Notes under the pieces: model-generated | Told to the model about the DNA's origin: nothing | What the model saw: the letters and a program-made list of their open reading frames with translations, nothing else | The model's database searches: none | Program-made: the position numbers and the translations under genes | Shown: piece by piece, positions 43,613 to 52,161 of the stretch | Layout: every line of letters starts with the position of its first letter | Numbering within the stretch: position 1 is the stretch's first letter | From: Winogradskyella pacifica | GTDB lineage: Bacteria > Bacteroidota > Bacteroidia > Flavobacteriales > Flavobacteriaceae | NCBI RefSeq assembly: GCF_013403915.1 | Contig: NZ_JABFDI010000014.1 | Span: forward strand, 54,989 to 118,988 | DNA length: 64,000 nt | Reading direction: 5' to 3'

Positions 43613-44464
43613 ATGAATATCATGAAAAATCTAAAAAGTAGACTATTAATCCTAACCTTTATGGTTTCAGGATTTATGTACTCGCAACACACATCTTTTG
43701 AAGTTAATATTTCAGGAAAAGGAAATCCTATATTACTATTCCCCGGCTTTAGCTGCCCTGGCTCCGTTTGGGATGATGTCGTTACTGAACTTTCCAAAAC
43801 TAATGAGTGTCATGTTTTTACTTTTGCAGGCTTCGGAGATGTACCGGCAATTGAAACTCCTTGGTTACCAGAAATTAAGGAACAAATAATCACTTATATT
43901 TCAGACAACAATCTTAAACAAATCACTTTAATTGGTCACAGTTTGGGTGGTACATTGAGTTTATGGCTAGGAACCGAAAACACTTTAAATCTAAAGACTA
44001 TTATAACAGTAGATGCTTTGCCCTCTATAGGCGCGCTTATGATGCCTAATTTCGACAGTAAAACGATTGTCTATGATAATCCCTATAACAAACAGTTATT
44101 AGATATGAGCGATGAAAATTTTGAAGCTATGGCTACTCAAATGGCATCGGGAATGGTAATCAATGAATCTAAGAAGGAAATTATTAAGGATTGGATTGTT
44201 GAAACCGATAGAGAAACTTATGTTTATGGCTATACCGATTTATTAAAACTAGATTTGAGAACTGATATTTCAAAGATAACAACACCTTTGGTAGTACTTG
44301 CTGCAGTAATGCCGTATGGATTAGAAACTGTAAAAAAAACATACCAAGAGCAATACAAAAATCATGGTCATTATAAAATTAAGTTTGCAGAAAGATCTGC
44401 ACATTTTATAATGTATGATCAACCACAGTGGTTATTAGAAGCTATTAAAATGGAATTAAATTAG
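43613..44464 (+). CDS. Secreted alpha/beta hydrolase
   Basis: The 283 residues begin with a Sec signal (LLILTFMVSGFMYSQ) followed by an alpha/beta hydrolase domain: oxyanion-hole region LLFPGFSCPGSVWDDV, nucleophile elbow GHSLGG (Ser at about 110), and the catalytic His in RSAHFIMYDQP (about 264). The probable acid residue is in the segment preceding LVVLAAVMP. The substrate is unknown. It ends 2 nt before an ECF sigma gene, so the two are likely co-transcribed. Confidence 0.88.
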   Translation: MNIMKNLKSRLLILTFMVSGFMYSQHTSFEVNISGKGNPILLFPGFSCPGSVWDDVVTELSKTNECHVFTFAGFGDVPAIETPWLPEIKEQIITYISDNNLKQITLIGHSLGGTLSLWLGTENTLNLKTIITVDALPSIGALMMPNFDSKTIVYDNPYNKQLLDMSDENFEAMATQMASGMVINESKKEIIKDWIVETDRETYVYGYTDLLKLDLRTDISKITTPLVVLAAVMPYGLETVKKTYQEQYKNHGHYKIKFAERSAHFIMYDQPQWLLEAIKMELN

Positions 44465-44466
44465 AG

Positions 44467-44952
44467 TTGAAACACGTGGAATTTAAGAACATATACGAGG
44501 ATAATTACCCTAAAGTTATGCGGTTGTGCTTAGGCTATTGCAACGGAAACGAACCACAAGCCAAAGATTTAGCTCAAGAGGTGTTCATAAAGGTTTGGGG
44601 TAACTTGAAGACGTTTAGACAAGAAGCTAGCCTTTCTACATGGATTTATCGAATTACAGTAAATACCTGTTTAGTTCATATACGGAATAGTAAAAAAACC
44701 ATGTTTTCTTCAGAGATGCCAAATCCTATAGAAAGTAAATTAGACGATTCTAAAGAGCATATAGAATCCAAATTTAAACAACTATACGCCTGTATTAATA
44801 AATTGAATGTTGATAATAAGGCGATTATTTTGCTTGAACTTGAAGGGTTGCAACAGAAGGAGATTGCAGAAATAATGGGATTAACGCACGAGGCCATAAG
44901 AGTGCGAATTCACAGAATTAAAAACGAATTAACTAAATGCGTTAAACAATGA
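44467..44952 (+). CDS. ECF-type RNA polymerase sigma factor
   Basis: The 161 residues have a sigma-70 region 2 (PQAKDLAQEVFIKVWGNL and ASLSTWIYRITVNTCL) and region 4 (LQQKEIAEIMGLTHEAIRVR). The family directs RNA polymerase to stress or envelope genes under an anti-sigma factor. The start is a TTG, directly after the hydrolase stop. The gene overlaps the next one by 4 nt (ATGA). Confidence 0.93.
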   Translation: MKHVEFKNIYEDNYPKVMRLCLGYCNGNEPQAKDLAQEVFIKVWGNLKTFRQEASLSTWIYRITVNTCLVHIRNSKKTMFSSEMPNPIESKLDDSKEHIESKFKQLYACINKLNVDNKAIILLELEGLQQKEIAEIMGLTHEAIRVRIHRIKNELTKCVKQ

Positions 44953-45503
44953 AAAATTTCGAAGATATAAAATCACAATGGGAGAACCTGGCTGATATAC
45001 AGGTTCCTAATGAAGGTACAGAAGAAATTATTAAAAAAGCGAACCAGTTAAAAAAGGGGCAGAAAATTACGAGCATTGTATTAGGTGTAACTGTGGGTGT
45101 TTTGGTTTTTTTCTTTTTCTACGTAAGTGCTTATTTAGAGTTTAAAGCGGCAATAGCGTTAATCTTAATGATAGCCGGATTAGTTCTTAGAATCGGAATA
45201 GAATTTAAGAGTATCAATGCGCTAAAACATATTAACTATTCTCAGAACGCTCATAGTTTTAAAGATATGTTGGTACACTATTATAAAAAGAGATTTCGAA
45301 CGCATTATATTATCACGCCGATAATCCTTTTGTGTTATGTCATTGGCTTTATAATGCTTATACCATTTTTTGAAGCAGGTCTTTCACATGGGTTTTATAC
45401 CTACATAAAAGTATCAGGATTTGTCATTATTACTGTTGGTGTGGTTTTAATTTTTAAGCAAATTCAAAAAGAACTATTGAGTATTAAACAACTTATGGAA
45501 TAG
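44949..45503 (+). CDS. Membrane protein, possible anti-sigma factor
   Basis: The 184 residues have a cytoplasmic N-terminus of about 45 residues (MKNFEDIKSQWENLADIQVP and a helix) and four predicted membrane helices. Coupling to the ECF sigma gene by a 4-nt overlap makes an anti-sigma role plausible. No zinc-finger (ZAS) or FecR domain is seen, so this would be an atypical anti-sigma factor; the family is not recognised. Confidence 0.65.
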   Translation: MKNFEDIKSQWENLADIQVPNEGTEEIIKKANQLKKGQKITSIVLGVTVGVLVFFFFYVSAYLEFKAAIALILMIAGLVLRIGIEFKSINALKHINYSQNAHSFKDMLVHYYKKRFRTHYIITPIILLCYVIGFIMLIPFFEAGLSHGFYTYIKVSGFVIITVGVVLIFKQIQKELLSIKQLME

Positions 45504-45666
45504 ATAATTGGCTAAAAATGGATACAAATAGATTACGCAAGAACGTAATTAAACACACGGTATATTTCTTACAAATAATGTCCTTTAATCTGATTACTAT
45601 AACCTTAAAAGGTGTTATTTCGTAATTTTTTATATATTGCCGCCCCAAACCTTAACCTATATTAAA

Positions 45667-46195
45667 ATGAAACTACTAAGAAAGGCGTCATACGTCAGTG
45701 CTTTAGCTATTGTCTTTTCGTTCACTTATCAGTGTTCTAGTTCAAAAGTCGAAACCTCTCAATTTGAATCATCTACAGCTTTTAAAGTTGAACCAGTTGT
45801 TTTTCAAGAATGGTATGCTGGCCTTAAAGTTGGAGGTACAGGGATAAATGTTTTTGTACCTGTGGTAAATAAAAGTGATGATATTGTTATTGATAGTATT
45901 TACTTTAGAAATCTAAAAGGTAAACTCGCTCAAAAAAACGATAAATATGTGGCGATACTAAAAAAACCATTCGCCAAATTATACCTTTACAATTCCTAAA
46001 AAATCGAATGATTATCCTTTTGATTTATCGCAATCTGAATGCGCGATTAGCTTTATAGAAAACGGAGAAACAAAATACTTTAAAACCACAAATCTTAACG
46101 AAGTCGCTGGTATCTATTACGAAAACGGCCCACCTCCTGTAAACGACGAGGCATTGTCAACTGTTTTAGCTTTTACAGAAGACGATAAAGAATAA
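45667..46195 (+). pseudogene. Lipoprotein gene interrupted by a frameshift
   Basis: The first frame runs from an ATG at 45667: signal peptide with lipid-attachment Cys23 (SFTYQCSSSK), then about 75 residues of a secreted domain, ending early at TAA 45997. The second frame (+1) takes over at the A7 run at 45960-45966 and stays open to the TAA at 46193, encoding NHSPNYTFTIPKK, YPFDLSQSECAISFIENG and VLAFTEDDKE. Removing one A joins them into a 175-residue lipoprotein. The cause may be mutation, phase variation or a sequencing error in the homopolymer. The family is not recognised. Confidence 0.8.
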
Positions 46196-46216
46196 TTACC
46201 ATTTTAAAATATATCT

Positions 46217-46248
46217 AAAAGTCTTGCTGATAAAGTAAGACTTTTTTT
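46217..46248 (+). terminator. Terminator after the lipoprotein gene
   Basis: Stem AAAAGTCTT / AAGACTTTT, extended by G-T and C-G pairs, with a 7-nt loop and a T7 run. It begins 22 nt after the distal stop codon at 46193, which supports the gene having originally ended there. Confidence 0.85.
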
Positions 46249-46346
46249 ATTCCCAAAAATTAGAGTAACATCTTACACTTTACTACTCTGTTGATGCGTT
46301 CTAGTAATCACGGATACAAATAGCTCATCTTTTGATAATATTTCAA

Positions 46347-46354
46347 TACTTTTG
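46347..46354 (+). promoter_or_regulatory. Putative -7 element of the second flippase gene
   Basis: TACTTTTG matches TAnnTTTG exactly. The in-frame TTG at 46352 is part of this motif, so the true start is more likely the TTG at 46376. No -33 TTG was seen at the standard spacing. Confidence 0.5.
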
Positions 46355-46375
46355 AGCCAAATTAACACCATTAAA

Positions 46376-47836
46376 TTGAGCGGATTCAAATCACTTTTTA
46401 AACAAACATTTATATATGGCTTAGCGACTGTGCTACCTAGAATGTTAAGTTTTATTTTAGTGCCACTTTATACCGACCCAGCAGTACTTTCTGTTGAAGA
46501 ATATGGTCGTATATCTTTTATATTCGCGTATTTTGTATTGTTTAATGTGGTTTTAGCCTATGGCATGGAAACTGCATTTTTTAGGTTTTTCAATAAAGAA
46601 GACAATCAAGACAAAGTAACAAGTACGTCTGCCATCTCATTAATAATTAGCTCATTTGGGTTATTAGGAATTGCTTTTTTGTTTAGAGATCAAATTTCTA
46701 CACTCATCAATATAGAACTTAAGTATCTCAATTTAGTATTTATCATTTTACTTTTAGATGCTTTAGTTATCATTCCATTTGCTTGGTTACGGGCAACTGC
46801 CAGACCCATGCGCTACGCAATCCTTAAAATATTAAATGTTGCGGTTAATTTAGGATTAAATGTCTTTTTATTACTGTATCTAAAAGATTTAGCAGAGGAT
46901 AATTCGCTTTTAGATCAAATTTATAAACCAGATTTTGAAATCAGTTACATTTTTATTTCTAACTTAATTGCAAGTGGATTAACGCTAATCTTATTACTTC
47001 CTTTCTATGCTAAAATCAAGCTGGCATTTGATACCGCTATATGGAAAAAAATGATGCGTTATGCTATGCCTGTGTTGATTGCAGGAATTGCCTATTCAGT
47101 CAATGAAACCTTTGACCGTATTTTATTAGAACAATTGTTGCCAGCCGATATTGCGGATGCACAAGTTGGGATGTACTCAGCTTGTTATAAGCTAGCCTTA
47201 TTTATGACCTTGTTTGCTACAGCTTTTCGCTTAGGTATAGAACCTTACTTTTTTAGCCATTCAAAATCCGATAACCCACAAAAGAATTATGCTAGAATCT
47301 TAGAGTATTTTGTAGCCTTTGGTTCTGTTATCTTTTTAACCGTTGTTGTTTTTGCAGATGTTTTAAAGCCTTTTATTATAAGAAGTGAAGCATATTACGA
47401 AGCTATGTGGATTGTACCTTTTATTTTGCTAGCCAATTTCTGTTTAGGCATTTATCACAACCTTTCAGTTTGGTATAAAATTACTGATCGTACTAAGTTT
47501 GGTGCTTACATTTCAATATTTGGTGCCATTACAACGCTAGCATTAAATTATATATTAATTCCTATAATTGGTTTTAAGGGGTCAGCTATTGCAACACTTT
47601 CAGCCTATTTGCTAATGATGTTGTTGTCCTTTTATTACGGAAGAAAATACTATCCAATTCCTTATAACATTAAAAAGATAGTTCTGTATTTTGGACTATC
47701 CACACTGTTTTCTATGGTGTACTTCTATATTTTTAGAGGTAATTATTTTATAGGAATTGGTGCATTAATCGTATTTTTAAGCCTTGTTTTTCAGCTTGAA
47801 AGAAAAGAATTAACACTCATGTTAAAAAGAAATTAA
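46376..47836 (+). CDS. Polysaccharide flippase, MATE/MVF family (second locus)
   Basis: About 486 residues with 14 predicted membrane helices. The N-terminus SLFKQTFIYGLATVLPRMLS is the classic entry of lipopolysaccharide-type flippases, and residues near 200 to 260 carry RYAMPVLIAGIAYSVNET. The frame is open from 46352, but that TTG sits in the -7 element, so the TTG at 46376 is favoured. It is separate from the main polysaccharide locus and is followed by dut after 33 nt, an order conserved in related flavobacteria. Confidence 0.88.
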   Translation: MSGFKSLFKQTFIYGLATVLPRMLSFILVPLYTDPAVLSVEEYGRISFIFAYFVLFNVVLAYGMETAFFRFFNKEDNQDKVTSTSAISLIISSFGLLGIAFLFRDQISTLINIELKYLNLVFIILLLDALVIIPFAWLRATARPMRYAILKILNVAVNLGLNVFLLLYLKDLAEDNSLLDQIYKPDFEISYIFISNLIASGLTLILLLPFYAKIKLAFDTAIWKKMMRYAMPVLIAGIAYSVNETFDRILLEQLLPADIADAQVGMYSACYKLALFMTLFATAFRLGIEPYFFSHSKSDNPQKNYARILEYFVAFGSVIFLTVVVFADVLKPFIIRSEAYYEAMWIVPFILLANFCLGIYHNLSVWYKITDRTKFGAYISIFGAITTLALNYILIPIIGFKGSAIATLSAYLLMMLLSFYYGRKYYPIPYNIKKIVLYFGLSTLFSMVYFYIFRGNYFIGIGALIVFLSLVFQLERKELTLMLKRN

Positions 47837-47869
47837 TCTGTCATCTATACAACGAATACTCTATACCTC

Positions 47870-48304
47870 ATGAAAATTAAAATAATAAATAAATCGAGTC
47901 ACGCTTTACCACATTACGAAACTATAGCTTCAGCTGGTATGGATTTGCGTGCTAATCTATCGGAATCTAGAACTTTAAAACCTTTAGAGCGAAGTATTGT
48001 TGGTACGGGTTTATTTATAGAATTACCTGTGGGTATTGAAGCACAAGTAAGACCAAGAAGCGGCTTAGCTGCAAAACAAGGCATAACCGTTTTAAACGCG
48101 CCAGGAACAATCGATGCCGATTATAGAGGAGAGATTGGTGTGATATTAGTCAATCTTTCAAACGAAAATTTTACAATTAATAATGGTGAACGTATTGCAC
48201 AATTAGTCATTGCCAAACATGAGCGTGCCGAATGGGTAGATTCTATAGGATTGTCTGATACCGATAGAGGAGAAGGTGGTTTTGGAAGTACGGGAGTCTC
48301 TTAG
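47870..48304 (+). CDS. dut: dUTP diphosphatase
   Basis: The 144 residues have all five dUTPase motifs: [36 protein letters not shown] (with the catalytic Asp/Tyr region), GERIAQLV, and the C-terminal [10 protein letters not shown] arm. The trimeric enzyme removes dUTP and yields dUMP for thymidylate synthesis. A palindromic element copy follows at 48310. Confidence 0.97.
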   Translation: MKIKIINKSSHALPHYETIASAGMDLRANLSESRTLKPLERSIVGTGLFIELPVGIEAQVRPRSGLAAKQGITVLNAPGTIDADYRGEIGVILVNLSNENFTINNGERIAQLVIAKHERAEWVDSIGLSDTDRGEGGFGSTGVS

Positions 48305-48309
48305 AAATT

Positions 48310-48338
48310 CCCTGCAAGGTTTTTAAAACCTTGTAGGT
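48310..48338. repeat. Palindromic intergenic element, copy 4
   Basis: CCCTGCAAGG, then TTTTTAAAA, then CCTTGTAGGT: the same design as the copies at 26856, 29727 and 30430. It lies directly after the dut stop. Confidence 0.78.
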
Positions 48339-48397
48339 ATATACCTAAAAAATAAAGATTAGGTTGCAAATATGACCTAAAAATAAAATTAAACAGA

Positions 48398-48415
48398 TTT
48401 CCACTGGAGTGGAAA
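48398..48415. repeat. Short perfect hairpin upstream of the nucleotidyltransferase gene
   Basis: TTTCCACT / AGTGGAAA with a GG loop, ending 18 nt before the ATG at 48434. It would form in the leader mRNA; it may be a dispersed element or a regulatory stem. Confidence 0.6.
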
Positions 48416-48433
48416 CGAAAAACAAATTTTTCG

Positions 48434-49453
48434 ATGAAAATAATAGTACCAATGGCAGGCCGAGGATCGCGCCTAAGACCACATAGTTTAACCGTACCAA
48501 AACCATTAATTCCTGTTGCAGGTCAACCTATAGTGCATCGTTTAGTTAAGGATATCGCTAAAGTTTTAAAGCAACCTATAGAAGAGATTGCTTTTGTTCT
48601 TGGTGATCCAGCATTTTTTGGAGATGATGTGGTTAAAAGTTTAACGGAACTTGCTGAAGGTTTAGGAGCCAAAGCATCCATTTACCGACAAGATCAGCCA
48701 TTAGGAACTGGCCATGCTATTATGAGTGCTAAGCCTTCGTTATCTGGTCCTGCTGTGATTGCTTATGCAGACACGTTGATTAGAGCTGAGTTTGATTTAG
48801 ATCCGACTGCAGATAGTGTCATTTGGACAAAATGTGTTGCAAATCCTGAAGCCTACGGAGTTGTAAAACTAAATGACGACCAAAACATTGTTGAGTTGGT
48901 TGAAAAGCCTGAAACCTTTGTAAGTGATCAAGCTGTAATAGGGATCTACTATTTTAAAGATGTTGCGGTCTTAAAAGATAAATTACAAGAAGTTTTAGAC
49001 GAGAACATTATGAACGGTGGAGAATACCAAATCAATGATGGTATTAAACGTATGATGGCAGATGGTAAAATCTTTAAAACAGGAACCGTTGACGAGTGGA
49101 TGGATTGCGGAAACAAAGCCGTGACTTTAGAAACTAATGCAAGAATGTTAGGCTTTTTAACAGCTGATAAGGAAGAGCAATTAGTTGATGCTTCTGTGGT
49201 TTTAGAAAACTCAAAAATTATTGAGCCTTGTTATATCGGAAAAGGAACGGTTTTAAGAAATACAACTGTTGGACCTCATGTATCAATCGGAAAAGATTGT
49301 GTTATTGAAAACTCAACCGTTAAAAATAGCTTAATACAAAACCAAACCACTATTAAAAACGCTAATTTAGACGAAGCTATGATTGGTAACCACGTTAAAT
49401 ACAATGGTGAGTTTACTAAGATTAGTATTGGTGATTATACTATAATTGAGTAA
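48434..49453 (+). CDS. Sugar-phosphate nucleotidyltransferase with left-handed beta-helix
   Basis: The 339 residues contain an N-terminal pyrophosphorylase domain with MAGRGSRLRPHSLTVPKP (about residues 7-24), YADTLI and GVVKLNDDQNIVELVEKP, and a C-terminal hexapeptide-type beta-helix (YIGKGTVLRNTTVG, VSIGKDCVIENSTV). This is the layout of bifunctional or regulated NDP-sugar pyrophosphorylases. The substrate is not clear; it differs from RfbA in having the beta-helix. Confidence 0.9.
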   Translation: MKIIVPMAGRGSRLRPHSLTVPKPLIPVAGQPIVHRLVKDIAKVLKQPIEEIAFVLGDPAFFGDDVVKSLTELAEGLGAKASIYRQDQPLGTGHAIMSAKPSLSGPAVIAYADTLIRAEFDLDPTADSVIWTKCVANPEAYGVVKLNDDQNIVELVEKPETFVSDQAVIGIYYFKDVAVLKDKLQEVLDENIMNGGEYQINDGIKRMMADGKIFKTGTVDEWMDCGNKAVTLETNARMLGFLTADKEEQLVDASVVLENSKIIEPCYIGKGTVLRNTTVGPHVSIGKDCVIENSTVKNSLIQNQTTIKNANLDEAMIGNHVKYNGEFTKISIGDYTIIE

Positions 49454-49455
49454 AA

Positions 49456-49473
49456 TTCCTGCGTAGGCAGGAA
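49456..49473. repeat. Short hairpin downstream of the nucleotidyltransferase gene
   Basis: TTCCTGC / GCAGGAA with a GTAG loop, 3 nt after the stop. Hairpins of this sequence type are scattered in flavobacterial genomes (from memory). It lacks a T run, so it is a poor terminator. Confidence 0.6.
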
Positions 49474-49574
49474 ATCGAAGATACAGCGAAGCTAATCTCA
49501 TGATTTTTAGTTCAAATTTTGTTTTGAACCTTATTTTTGGAATAACTTTTGAAAGATATCTAATAAATCAATCA

Positions 49575-49892
49575 ATGATGTATATCGTATTGTACGCAGT
49601 TATAATTAAACCAAACCAGGAAGACAACTTTATTGAAGCTTGGAAAGGGTTAACATCATTGATTTACAAATACGAAGGAAGTTTAGGGTCTCGATTACAT
49701 AAAAAGGATGGGCTAAACTATTTGGCGTATGCGCAATGGCCTGATAAAAATACGTTTGATACTGCTGGTGGAAATTTACCAGAAGAAGCCAATGATTTTA
49801 GAGAAATTATGAAAGCATCTTGTGAAAAATTTGAAGTATTAGAAAAATTTGAAATGATTGAAGACTTGTTAAAGCAACAACAAAGTGAATAG
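49575..49892 (+). CDS. ABM-type (antibiotic biosynthesis monooxygenase fold) protein
   Basis: The 105 residues (from MMYIVLYAVIIKP) form a dimeric alpha/beta-barrel ferredoxin-like domain of the ABM family: IIKPNQEDNFIEAWKGL, EGSLGSRLHKKDGLNYLAYAQW. Members are small oxygenases or uncharacterised. The frame is open to 49500, but that N-terminal part is a hydrophobic stretch foreign to the family, and a TATTTTTG -7-like motif sits at 49532-49539, so the ATG at 49575 is chosen. It overlaps the TPR gene by 8 nt. Confidence 0.75.
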   Translation: MMYIVLYAVIIKPNQEDNFIEAWKGLTSLIYKYEGSLGSRLHKKDGLNYLAYAQWPDKNTFDTAGGNLPEEANDFREIMKASCEKFEVLEKFEMIEDLLKQQQSE

Positions 49893-51243
49893 TAAGACTA
49901 TTTTAATATTGGTTTTTCTCTTCGGAATGATTATCGTTCCGCAGACGACCTATGCCCAAGTCGATTTTAACAAACGGCCAGATGATGATTTGGGGAATGT
50001 GGAAGATGAATTTCAAGAGCATTTCTTCGAAGCTTTAAAACAAAAAGGCATTGAAAATTATGACCGTGCTGTAGAGGCCCTTCAAAAATGTTTGAATCTC
50101 GACAGCAAAAAACCAGTCATCTATTTTGAACTTGGAAAAAACTATAATAAGCTTAAAAACTTTGGTGCGGCAGAAGACAATCTAAAAAAAGCCATTAGCA
50201 TGCAACCAGACAATGTTTGGTTTTTAGATGAACTTTACGATGTCTATTTTCAGCAAGATGATATTAAAAATGCCTTAAAGACCATTAAGCAATTAGTGAA
50301 ATATCATCCGGATTATAAAGAAGATTTGGCAGCACTTTATGTAAGAGAGGAAAAGTACAAACTAGCTTTAGACTTATTAGATGAGTTAGATGCTGAATTT
50401 GGTTTAAGTGAATCTAGAGATGCCATGCGTAATGATATTTATAGTATTACGGGCAATGCTGATGACAGAATTGAAAACTTAGAACAACGAATTGCCAATA
50501 ACCCCAGTAATGAGGATAATCACTTAAAGCTCATTTACAGATACAGCCAAACAGGTGATCAAAAAAACGCTTATAAGGCGGCTCAGAATTTACTAAAAGT
50601 TAAGCCAGATTCTAAATTTGTGCATTTAGCCTTGTATAAGTTTTATCTTCAAGACAATAAGATTCAAGATGCTATCTCATCTGTAAAAACAGTGTTAACA
50701 AGCCCTGAAATTAATGCAGATGCGAAGGCTAAAGTTCTTAAGGATTTTGTAGCCTTTGTAGCTAGTAATCCTGAGTACGAAACGGATCTTATAGATATTA
50801 CGTCGCTTATAGATGGTAATAAAGATGCGCAAACCCACAGCGATTTAGGTCAATATTATTTAAAGGCAGGAGACAAAGCCAAGGCTTTATCAAACTTTAA
50901 AGAAGCTTTAAAACAAAGCCCTAATGACTTCAAATTAATTAAAGACGTATTACTGCTTCAACTAGATATAAAGGATTATAATGCGGTTATTGTCGATAGC
51001 GAACGTGCCTTAGAATTATATCCTGCACAGCCAATTTTATATTTAGTAAATGCCGTTGCAAATAATAATTTAGGAGAACCTAAAAAAGCTATTAATCATC
51101 TAGAAATGGGATTAGATTATTTAATTGACAACCCTAGTATGGAAGCTGATTTTTATTCCGAATTAAGTATAGCCTACAAAGCCCTAAATAATATTAGTAA
51201 ATCTGAAGCGTTTGCTAAAAAGGCAAAAGCCTTAAAACTATAA
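49885..51243 (+). CDS. Secreted tetratricopeptide repeat protein
   Basis: The 452 residues begin with a signal peptide (ILILVFLFGMIIVPQTTYAQ) from a GTG start, then about ten TPR-like helix pairs, for example YDRAVEALQKCLNLDSKKPV, GAAEDNLKKAISMQPDN and KALSNFKEALKQSPNDF. It is probably a periplasmic scaffold. It is followed after 6 nt by the DUF4292 lipoprotein gene and then the M23 gene, a conserved trio in this group. Confidence 0.88.
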   Translation: MNSKTILILVFLFGMIIVPQTTYAQVDFNKRPDDDLGNVEDEFQEHFFEALKQKGIENYDRAVEALQKCLNLDSKKPVIYFELGKNYNKLKNFGAAEDNLKKAISMQPDNVWFLDELYDVYFQQDDIKNALKTIKQLVKYHPDYKEDLAALYVREEKYKLALDLLDELDAEFGLSESRDAMRNDIYSITGNADDRIENLEQRIANNPSNEDNHLKLIYRYSQTGDQKNAYKAAQNLLKVKPDSKFVHLALYKFYLQDNKIQDAISSVKTVLTSPEINADAKAKVLKDFVAFVASNPEYETDLIDITSLIDGNKDAQTHSDLGQYYLKAGDKAKALSNFKEALKQSPNDFKLIKDVLLLQLDIKDYNAVIVDSERALELYPAQPILYLVNAVANNNLGEPKKAINHLEMGLDYLIDNPSMEADFYSELSIAYKALNNISKSEAFAKKAKALKL

Positions 51244-51249
51244 TAGTAA

Positions 51250-52044
51250 ATGAAAATATTTCAACTCTCTATAAATCCAAAAGTTACAATCGCGACGATC
51301 CTTCTTGTTTTAGCTTTCAGTTGTAATTCCGCTAAAAGTGTGATAGAATCTGGTGTGGCTAGCGATAAGCTTTCGGCTAAGCAAGTAATAAAACAGCATA
51401 AAAAGAACGATGCTGATTTTAAAACATTAAAGGCTAGAGTAAAAATTGATATTACTCAAAATAATAAATCACAAGGTGCTGGTTTTACACTTAGAATAGA
51501 AAAAGATAAGGTGATTTGGTTAAGCGAGTCCATATTGGGCATGGCACGTATGATGATAACACCAGATAAAGTAAGGTTTTACAATAAACTAGATAACGAA
51601 TTTTTTGATGGAGACTACAAGCTACTAAGTGATGTTGTTGGTATAGATCTCGATTTTATGAAAGTTCAAAATATTCTTTTAGGCCAAGCTATTAATGATC
51701 TTAATGACGAGCCTCATCAGGTCTTTGTTAATAATAACTCGTATGCTGTTAGTCCAAAAGATCAGAATGCACTGATAGAGTTATTTTATTTAATTAATCC
51801 TTCGCATTTTAAGATGGATAGTTTACAAATGCAGCAAATTCTAGAAAAGCGAATGCTTCAAGTAGATTATGCATCGTATCAAGAAGTGAAGAAACAAATT
51901 ATACCAGAAAACATAAGTATTATAGCGGTTGAAGGTGCAGACCAAATAGCTATAACTATGGAATTTAAATCGGTATCTTTGGATGATGAAGTGCGTTTCC
52001 CGTTTAATATTCCTTCAGGATATAAAGAGATTGTTATAAAATAA
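51250..52044 (+). CDS. DUF4292 domain-containing lipoprotein
   Basis: The 264 residues have a lipoprotein signal (Cys25 in LVLAFSCNSAK) and the DUF4292 body. LolB/LolA-like beta features are suggested by ARVKIDITQNNKSQGAGFTL, IWLSESILGMARMMITPDKV and YNKLDNEFFDGDYKLLSD. The family is thought to resemble outer-membrane lipoprotein carriers, though this is not proven. It lies between the TPR protein and the EnvC-like peptidase. Confidence 0.88.
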   Translation: MKIFQLSINPKVTIATILLVLAFSCNSAKSVIESGVASDKLSAKQVIKQHKKNDADFKTLKARVKIDITQNNKSQGAGFTLRIEKDKVIWLSESILGMARMMITPDKVRFYNKLDNEFFDGDYKLLSDVVGIDLDFMKVQNILLGQAINDLNDEPHQVFVNNNSYAVSPKDQNALIELFYLINPSHFKMDSLQMQQILEKRMLQVDYASYQEVKKQIIPENISIIAVEGADQIAITMEFKSVSLDDEVRFPFNIPSGYKEIVIK

Positions 52045-52161
52045 GACACCAAACCACTTCGCTTTTATAACCAAGAATCAAGACTAGATTTTGACTTTAT
52101 GAGAAGCAGAACAAATTAAATGAGAAGTAAAGTTTTTTTGTAAAAACATGAAAAGAATAAA

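Noticed and set aside
45960..45966. Programmed -1 frameshift on A-AAA-AAC in the lipoprotein gene
   Set aside because: A slippery heptamer is present, but a -1 shift enters the wrong frame; the downstream coding frame needs +1 (or -2), so loss or gain of an A is the simpler reading.
49500..49574. Longer form of the ABM-type protein
   Set aside because: The added 25 residues are hydrophobic and foreign to the family, and the segment includes a TATTTTTG promoter-like motif.
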